A program made the translations under genes and the position numbers. From positions 1 through 10,366 of the forward strand of contig PMST01000621.1 in NCBI GenBank assembly GCA_003168295.1: a DNA stretch of 10,366 bases. The letters are read 5' to 3'. The notes below the pieces were generated by a model. The model did not search any database and was not told the origin of the DNA. It saw only the letters and a program-made list of their open reading frames with translations. Shown piece after piece: positions 5,710 to 10,366 of the stretch. Each line of letters starts with the position of its first letter. The stretch's first letter is position 1. The DNA comes from Actinomycetota bacterium (GTDB lineage Bacteria > Actinomycetota > Actinomycetes > Streptosporangiales > Streptosporangiaceae).

Positions 5710-5812
5710 TAGCAAAGTTAATAAATAGGTTGAAATGGATGAATTTAGTGCTTACATGGTGTTACCTCCTGTGAAACCAGGGGATGGCATTAACGGGTGG
5801 GGGATGAGTGAA

Positions 5813-7267
5813 ATGGCGGTGTCGGAACGCGCCAGCCAGGTCGACCTGGTCGACCAGGGGCAGGTCCAGCGCCGTTCGCTCAACTGGGCGATGCGGTATC
5901 AGCGTCAGCTGGTCGTCCTGGACGGGGTGTGCGGGCTGCTGGCCGGCCTAGGCGCCCTGCTCGGCCGTTTCCCCGGCCCGATCCAGCCGGTTCTTTACCT
6001 CGCCGCGACGGCGGGCCTTCCGGTGCTCTGGGTCGCCTGGGTCGCGATGTTCGGCGGCTACGACACGCGCTTTATCGGCCTGGGATCAGAGGAATTTCGG
6101 CGGGTCATCAACTCCGCCATCGGCCTCATGGCCGCGATCGCGATCGCGTCCTACGCCTGGAAGCTCGACTTCGCCCGCGGTTACGTTCTCATTGCCCTTC
6201 CTGGCCTGGCGGTCGTCAATATCGCCGCCAGGTACGCGATGCGCAAGCACCTGCACCGGCAACGAGAGCGCGGCCTGCACATGCGCCGGGTGACGGCGGT
6301 GGGTCACGCCACGGCCGTGGCCGACCTGATCGTGCAACTGCGCCGGGATCGGTTCCACGGTCTTGAAGTAGTCAACGCCTGCGTGGCCGATTACACCGAG
6401 CTGACCGAGATCGAGGGAATTCCGGTCACCGGCGGCTTCGACGATGCCGCCCGGGTGGCGGCCAGCACCGGCGCCGACATGGTGGCCGTGCTCGCCTGTC
6501 CCGAGATGGACGGGCTGGCCCTGCGCAGGCTGGCCTGGGAGCTCGAGAAGGACGGTACCGACCTGTGCGTGGCGCCGGCCCTGATGGACGTGGCCGGCCC
6601 GCGGACCACCGTCAGGTCGGTGGCCGGGCTGCCGCTGCTGCACGTGGATCACGCCGAGCTCACCGGCGTCAAGCGCGTGATCAAGAGCTTCTTCGACAAG
6701 ATCATCGCCACCGCCGCGCTGATCGCCTTCAGCCCGGTGCTAGCTTTCATCGCCCTGGCCATCGTGCTCGACAGCCGCGGTCCGGTGCTGTTCACCCAGA
6801 CCCGGGTCGGCAAGGACGGGCAGCCGTTCCCGGTGCTGAAGTTCCGCACCATGGTGCCGGACGCGGAACTGCGCAAAGAGGCGCTGCTGGCGCTGAACGA
6901 GGGCGACGGACTGCTGTTCAAGCTGCGCCAGGACCCGCGGATCACGACCGTCGGCCGCTGGCTGCGCCGCTGGTCGCTGGACGAGCTGCCGCAGCTCCTC
7001 AACGTGGTGCTCGGCGAGATGTCCCTGGTCGGGCCCAGGCCGCCGCTGCCGGTGGAGGCCGCGCTCTACAGCGACGACGTGTACCGCCGGCTGGTGGTCA
7101 AGCCCGGCATGACCGGCCTGTGGCAGATCAACGGCCGCTCGGACCTGAGCCGCGAGGACGCCGTCCGGCTCGACCTGCGGTACGTGGAGAACTGGACGCT
7201 CGCGCTCGACCTGCAGATTCTCTGGAAGACCTGCGCCGCCGTGGCCAAGGGCCGGGGGGCCTACTGA
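5813..7267 (+). CDS. Large polyprenyl-phosphate phosphoglycosyl transferase (WbaP/WcaJ type)
   Basis: A 484-residue membrane enzyme that transfers a sugar 1-phosphate from a nucleotide sugar to polyprenyl phosphate, the first step of an exopolysaccharide repeat unit. Order: cytoplasmic N-terminus, four hydrophobic segments (about 35-53, 58-82, 97-116, 122-140), a Rossmann-like CoA-binding-type domain (about 155-275), then the catalytic bacterial sugar transferase domain with a hydrophobic re-entrant helix (about 292-320). Catalytic-domain motifs include KFRTM, the Asp390-Glu391 dyad in SLDELPQLLN, GPRP and KPGMTGLWQINGRS. The ATG at 5813 is preferred to 5735: the intervening codons are A/T-rich and include TTA, unlike the gene, and the second copy aligns at 5813, with a purine-rich GGGTGGGGG upstream. 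ATG 5804 is another option. The sugar cannot be deduced. Confidence 0.9.
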   Translation: MAVSERASQVDLVDQGQVQRRSLNWAMRYQRQLVVLDGVCGLLAGLGALLGRFPGPIQPVLYLAATAGLPVLWVAWVAMFGGYDTRFIGLGSEEFRRVINSAIGLMAAIAIASYAWKLDFARGYVLIALPGLAVVNIAARYAMRKHLHRQRERGLHMRRVTAVGHATAVADLIVQLRRDRFHGLEVVNACVADYTELTEIEGIPVTGGFDDAARVAASTGADMVAVLACPEMDGLALRRLAWELEKDGTDLCVAPALMDVAGPRTTVRSVAGLPLLHVDHAELTGVKRVIKSFFDKIIATAALIAFSPVLAFIALAIVLDSRGPVLFTQTRVGKDGQPFPVLKFRTMVPDAELRKEALLALNEGDGLLFKLRQDPRITTVGRWLRRWSLDELPQLLNVVLGEMSLVGPRPPLPVEAALYSDDVYRRLVVKPGMTGLWQINGRSDLSREDAVRLDLRYVENWTLALDLQILWKTCAAVAKGRGAY

Positions 7268-7280
7268 TCGCCGCCGTCTG

Positions 7281-7370
7281 GCCAAAAAGTCCGCAACCAG
7301 CGTGCAACCGGCGGGGGAACCGCGCCACTACCCCCGCGAACGACACTCAACTCAGAAGCCGAAATTAACG
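7281..7370 (+). repeat. Duplicated 90-bp leader element, copy B
   Basis: This is the partner of 5562-5651, starting 13 bp after the stop of the large phosphoglycosyl transferase. Here the stem GCGGGGG/CCCCCGC (7310-7316 with 7330-7336) is a perfect 7 bp. After GAAATTAACG the similarity continues weakly and then resumes at the ribosome site and start of the second gene, without the A/T-rich promoter stretch found after copy A. The frame through copy B is open into the downstream gene, but base changes between copies do not favour third codon positions, so coding is unlikely. Confidence 0.8.
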
Positions 7371-7412
7371 GCGAATACGCCGAGAAATGGCTTTACGGGA
7401 GGGGTGGGTGAA

Positions 7413-8042
7413 ATGGTGGCATCGGTGCACACCAGCCACACGGTCGTGCTGGTGATCAAGAGCTTCTTCGACAAGATCATCGCCACCGCCGCGCTGATTG
7501 CCTTCAGCCCGGTCCTGGCCTTCATCGCCCTGGCCATCGTGCTCGGTGACGGCGGTCCGGCGCTCTTCACCCAGACCCGGGTTGGCCAGGACGGGCAGCC
7601 GTTCACGGTCCTGAAGTTCCGCACCATGGTGCCCGACGCGGAACGGCGCAAGGAGGCGCTCCTCGCGCTGGACGAGGGCGACGGGCTGCTGTTCAAGCTG
7701 CGTAAGGACCCGCGGATCACCACCGTCGGCAGCTGGCTGCGCCGCACTTCGCTGGACGAGCTCCCGCAGCTCCTCAACGTGGTGCTCGGCGAGATGTCCC
7801 TGGTCGGGCCCAGGCCCGCGCTGCCGGTAGAGGCCGCACTTTACAGCGACGACGTGCACCGCCGGCTCGACGTCAAGCCCGGCATGACCGGGCTCTGGCA
7901 GATCAACGGCCGCTCGGACCTGAGCCGCGAGGACGCCGTCCGGCTCGACCTTCGGTACGTGAAGAACTGGACGCTCGCGCTCGACCTGCAGATTCTCTGG
8001 AAGACCTGCGGCGCCGTGGCTAACGGCCGGGGGGCCTACTGA
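7413..8042 (+). CDS. Short phosphoglycosyl transferase, PglC-sized, derived from the preceding gene
   Basis: A 209-residue monotopic phosphoglycosyl transferase consisting of one hydrophobic helix (about 22-44) and the catalytic domain, the architecture of PglC-like minimal enzymes. KFRTM (68-72), the Asp115-Glu116 dyad, GPRP and KPGMTGLWQINGRS are all intact, so it should be active. From codon 14 to the end it aligns without gaps to residues 289-484 of the preceding gene, with 17 differences in 196 residues by hand count. The first 13 codons resemble that gene's own N-terminus (MAVSER..S against MVASVH..S), so 275 internal codons are missing in frame. ATG 7413 is chosen for the GGGAGGGG 8 nt upstream and for agreement with copy 1. 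The stop overlaps the sulfotransferase start by 1 nt (TGATG). Substitutions near the active site (P/T, W/T, Q/K) may change sugar preference. Confidence 0.9.
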   Translation: MVASVHTSHTVVLVIKSFFDKIIATAALIAFSPVLAFIALAIVLGDGGPALFTQTRVGQDGQPFTVLKFRTMVPDAERRKEALLALDEGDGLLFKLRKDPRITTVGSWLRRTSLDELPQLLNVVLGEMSLVGPRPALPVEAALYSDDVHRRLDVKPGMTGLWQINGRSDLSREDAVRLDLRYVKNWTLALDLQILWKTCGAVANGRGAY

Positions 8043-9043
8043 TGAGCACCATTTCAGCCGAGCCGGAAGGCCTGGACCTCCTGACCGCCGGCCACCCGCC
8101 GGTCCGGGCCCGCGTGCTGTACGTCGGCGGTCTCGGCCGCAGCGGCAGCACGCTGATCGAGCGGCTGCTCGGGCAGCTCCCCGGCGTCTGCCCGGTGGGC
8201 GAGCTCGTGCACCTGTGGGAGCGGGGCGTCACGCAGGGCGAGCGATGCGGCTGCGGTGAGCCGTTCGGCCAGTGCGGGTTCTGGCAGCAGGTGGGCCAGG
8301 TGGCCTTCGGCGGCTGGGACGAGATCGACGTAACCCGGGTGGCCGCGCTGCGGTCCCAAGTGGACAGAAACCGCTTCATTCCGGCCCTCGCAAGGCGGAA
8401 AATCAGTCCGAAAATGCGGAATTTGCTGACCGAGTATACTTTCTATTATGCGCGTCTATATGCGGCGATTGTCCAAGTGAGCGGATGTGACCTCGTGGTG
8501 GACTCGAGCAAGCATCCCTCGCTCGCGCACTGCCTGCGGTGGCAGCCCGACGTCGACCTGCGGGTGCTGCACCTGGTCCGGGATCCCCGCGCGGTCGCCT
8601 ACTCCTGGAGCAGGCAGGTGCTCCGTCCCGACACGGACACCCAGAGCTACATGACCAGGTACTCTCCGGCCACGGCGGCGAAGCAGTGGAACGTGCAGAA
8701 CGCGGCCTTCCACCTGCTCGCCCGGGCCGGCGTGCCCACCATGCGGCTGCGGTACGAGGACTTCACCGCCGAGCCGGAACTGATCCTGCACCAGATCGCC
8801 GGCTTCGCCGGGCTGCCCGCCCGGGAAAGCTACCCGTTCCTGACCGCCGACGGGACGTCCTGGGGGGCTCACCTCGGCGGCGGCCACTCCGTCTCGGGCA
8901 ACCCCATGCGCTTCACCACCGGCCAGGTCCCGATCAGCCGGGACGAGAAGTGGCGGACTCACATGTCCAAGGCGCATCGGCGGGCCGTCACCGCTCTGAC
9001 CCTGCCGCTGCTGGCCCTCTACGGCTACCTCGGAAAATCCTGA
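8042..9043 (+). CDS. PAPS-dependent sulfotransferase
   Basis: A 333-residue cytosolic sulfotransferase. Enzymes of this family move sulfate from PAPS to a hydroxyl or amino group. The 5'-phosphosulfate loop is GLGRSGSTL (30-38), and the 3'-phosphate site is the LVRDPRAVAYSWSRQ block after the VDSSKHP strand. A cysteine group CGCGEPFGQCGFW lies in the substrate half, typical of a bacterial Sulfotransfer_3-type subgroup. It starts on the TGATG overlap with the preceding phosphoglycosyl transferase and ends on a TGATG with the glycosyltransferase. This placement makes a polysaccharide or its lipid-linked intermediate the likely acceptor (inference). A segment near 8375-8480 (AAAATCAG, GAATTTG, TATACTTTCTATTATG) is A/T-rich against the rest of the gene. 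Confidence 0.88.
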   Translation: MSTISAEPEGLDLLTAGHPPVRARVLYVGGLGRSGSTLIERLLGQLPGVCPVGELVHLWERGVTQGERCGCGEPFGQCGFWQQVGQVAFGGWDEIDVTRVAALRSQVDRNRFIPALARRKISPKMRNLLTEYTFYYARLYAAIVQVSGCDLVVDSSKHPSLAHCLRWQPDVDLRVLHLVRDPRAVAYSWSRQVLRPDTDTQSYMTRYSPATAAKQWNVQNAAFHLLARAGVPTMRLRYEDFTAEPELILHQIAGFAGLPARESYPFLTADGTSWGAHLGGGHSVSGNPMRFTTGQVPISRDEKWRTHMSKAHRRAVTALTLPLLALYGYLGKS

Positions 9044-9948
9044 TGGGCTGGCCGTCGGTGGGCGTGGTCCTGCCGACGCACGACCGGCCGGGTCCGCTGC
9101 GTACCGCGCTGGCCGCCGTGCTCGGCCAGGATTACCCGGGTCAGCTCAGCGTCGTGATCGTCTATGACCGGGCCGAGCCGGACCTGGGGCTGGCCGACGG
9201 CGATCGGGTCCGGGTGGCGGTCAACGCCAGGACGCCGGGGCTGGCCGGGGCCCGCAACACCGGCATCGGGCTGCTGGACACTGATCTGGTCGCGTTCTGC
9301 GACGACGACGACGAGTGGCTGGCGGGCAAGCTCCGGGCTCAGGTCGAGGCGCTGCTGGCCCGGCCCGGCGCGGAGTTCGCCACCTGCGGCATTACGGTCG
9401 AGTTCGCCGGGGCCGCGCATCCGCGGCTGGCGGGCCGCGACGAGGTGACGCACGCGGATCTGGTCCGTTCCCGCATGGTCATGGTGCACTCGTCCACCTA
9501 CCTGGTGTACACCGGCGCGCTGACCGGCGGCATCGGCCTGGTCGATGAGAGGATCCCGGACAGCCAGAATGAGGACTGGGATCTGGCGCTGCGGGCCGCG
9601 CGCCGCCATCCGCTCGTCAACGTGGACGAGCCGCTGGTCCGGGTGGTGTGGGGCGCTTCCTCGCATTACGCGCGGCAGTGGCAGGCCAAGGCCGATTCGC
9701 TCCGGTGGATGCTGGCGCACCATCCCGAGCTGGCCCGCTCACCCCTCGGTGCCGCCAGGATCTACGCGCAGCTCGCCTTCGCCTACGCCTGCCTGGGGCG
9801 CCGCGGCGAGGCGTGGCGCTGGGCCTGGCGGGCCCTGCGCAGCAACTGGCACGAGCGCCGGGTGCCGTTCGCGCTCGCCGTCGCGACGGGCATCGTGCCC
9901 GGCGATGTCGTACTGCGGCGCCTCCATGCGCACGGGCACGGGATCTGA
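9043..9948 (+). CDS. GT2-type glycosyltransferase (GT-A fold)
   Basis: A 301-residue inverting glycosyltransferase of the GT2 type that would add a sugar from an NDP-sugar to the growing lipid-linked glycan on the cytoplasmic face. Seen in order: VGVVLPTHDRPGPLRTAL (6-23), an ARNTG segment for the nucleotide, the acidic metal site CDDDDEW (about 86-92), and QNEDWDLALR with the expected catalytic acid. There is no transmembrane segment; the C-terminal part (about 220-301) is helical and resembles the Ala/Arg-rich tails common in actinomycete GT2 proteins. The ATG overlaps the sulfotransferase stop by one base; the frame is open further upstream but only as a shadow of that gene. Sugar and acceptor are unknown. 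Confidence 0.9.
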   Translation: MGWPSVGVVLPTHDRPGPLRTALAAVLGQDYPGQLSVVIVYDRAEPDLGLADGDRVRVAVNARTPGLAGARNTGIGLLDTDLVAFCDDDDEWLAGKLRAQVEALLARPGAEFATCGITVEFAGAAHPRLAGRDEVTHADLVRSRMVMVHSSTYLVYTGALTGGIGLVDERIPDSQNEDWDLALRAARRHPLVNVDEPLVRVVWGASSHYARQWQAKADSLRWMLAHHPELARSPLGAARIYAQLAFAYACLGRRGEAWRWAWRALRSNWHERRVPFALAVATGIVPGDVVLRRLHAHGHGI

Positions 9949-9952
9949 CGCC

Positions 9953-10366
9953 ATGACCGGTCGGCTCCGCCTGCTGGTGGCAGGACTAGTTTGCGTGCTC
10001 GTGGCCGCCGTGGTGGCCGTCGTCGTCACCGGTCCCTTCTCCTCCTCGCCGTCCTCCTCGCCGTCGTCCTCGTCCGGGCCGGTTTCGGCCGGGTCCCCGG
10101 CGCCGCGGGTGTCCGGCACCGTGAACCCGGCGCTGGCCCCGGTCCCGCCGGCCAGCGGGGCCTACCTGGGCGCATGGGTCGGGCCGGCGGTGTTCACCCA
10201 GGCCAACGAGATCCTGGCGGTGGACTCGCTGCAGGCCCAGCTGGGCCGCAAGCTCACCATCGTGCACACCTACCTGCAATGGCAGGCGCCGTTTCCCTCC
10301 GCTAGCGCGCTGGCCTTCCTGGACCAGGGCAGCATGCTGCTGATCTCCTGGGCCGGAACGGACACC
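9953..10366 (+). CDS. Exported GH26-like glycoside hydrolase, C-terminus beyond window
   Basis: The first 138 codons of a secreted or membrane-anchored protein; the gene continues past the right edge. Residues 1-3 plus RLR form a short basic N-terminus, followed by a hydrophobic segment (about 7-26, LLVAGLVCVLVAAVVAVVVT) that is a signal peptide or anchor, then a Ser/Pro-rich linker (about 27-65). From residue 69 GAYLGAWVGP, IVHTYLQWQAPFP and a MLLISWAG strand resemble the first beta strands of GH26 beta-mannanase-like domains; the catalytic glutamates would lie outside the window. Start is the ATG 4 nt after the glycosyltransferase stop, with no clear ribosome site, suggesting translational coupling. 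In polysaccharide operons such enzymes trim or release the polymer outside the cell; that role is inferred. Confidence 0.75.
   Translation, partial: MTGRLRLLVAGLVCVLVAAVVAVVVTGPFSSSPSSSPSSSSGPVSAGSPAPRVSGTVNPALAPVPPASGAYLGAWVGPAVFTQANEILAVDSLQAQLGRKLTIVHTYLQWQAPFPSASALAFLDQGSMLLISWAGTDT

Noticed and set aside
5735..5812. Extending the large phosphoglycosyl transferase to ATG 5735
   Set aside because: The added codons are A/T-rich, include a rare TTA and have only a weak AGG upstream; alignment with the short copy supports a start at 5813 (or 5804).
8539..9042. Upstream extension of the GT2 frame into the sulfotransferase gene
   Set aside because: It is a frame shadow of the sulfotransferase; PTHDRP at the expected N-terminal position fits a start at 9043.

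Overview
The window comes from a high-GC Gram-positive bacterium, almost certainly an actinomycete. The evidence is strong G/C bias at third codon positions, frequent GTG starts, GTGA and TGATG stop/start overlaps, and gene families typical of Actinomycetota (a mycofactocin cluster, mycofactocin-type short-chain dehydrogenases, a GH26-like secreted protein). Genus cannot be read from the sequence.

Region 1 (1-4918) is a mycofactocin redox-cofactor locus. A TetR-family regulator (mftR-like, + strand) is divergent from a leftward operon: the precursor peptide mftA, the chaperone mftB, the radical-SAM/SPASM maturase mftC, two paralogous mycofactocin-coupled short-chain dehydrogenases, and a MoxR-like AAA+ ATPase that runs off the left edge. 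mftA/mftB overlap by 11 nt, mftB/mftC by 4 nt and SDR/ATPase by 4 nt, so translation is tightly coupled. MftB and MftC would modify the C-terminal Val-Tyr of MftA, and the SDRs are the expected clients of the finished cofactor. The usual mftD, mftE and mftF are not between mftC and the dehydrogenases. The divergent intergenic region carries a perfect 6-3-6 palindrome and further CGTCA half-sites, a likely MftR operator.

Region 2 (4915-5812) holds a small conserved-type hypothetical gene, convergent with mftR and sharing the four bases CTAG of the two stop codons. Its promoter is apparently leaderless. About 530 bp of non-coding DNA follows, with palindromes, a repeated 90-bp leader element and an unusually A/T-rich promoter stretch.

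Region 3 (5813-10366, + strand) is a polysaccharide operon: a large WbaP/WcaJ-type phosphoglycosyl transferase, a second copy of that gene reduced by a precise in-frame deletion to a PglC-sized enzyme, a PAPS-dependent sulfotransferase, a GT2 glycosyltransferase, and the start of an exported GH26-like glycoside hydrolase. The last genes are joined by 1-nt overlaps or a 4-nt gap. Together they suggest initiation on a polyprenyl phosphate, chain extension, sulfation and extracellular trimming of a glycan.

The most unusual feature is the phosphoglycosyl transferase pair. Both the catalytic domain (about 91% amino-acid identity by hand count) and the non-coding leader (about 82% over 90 bp) are duplicated in tandem, and the second copy has lost exactly 275 codons of membrane and Rossmann-like region.
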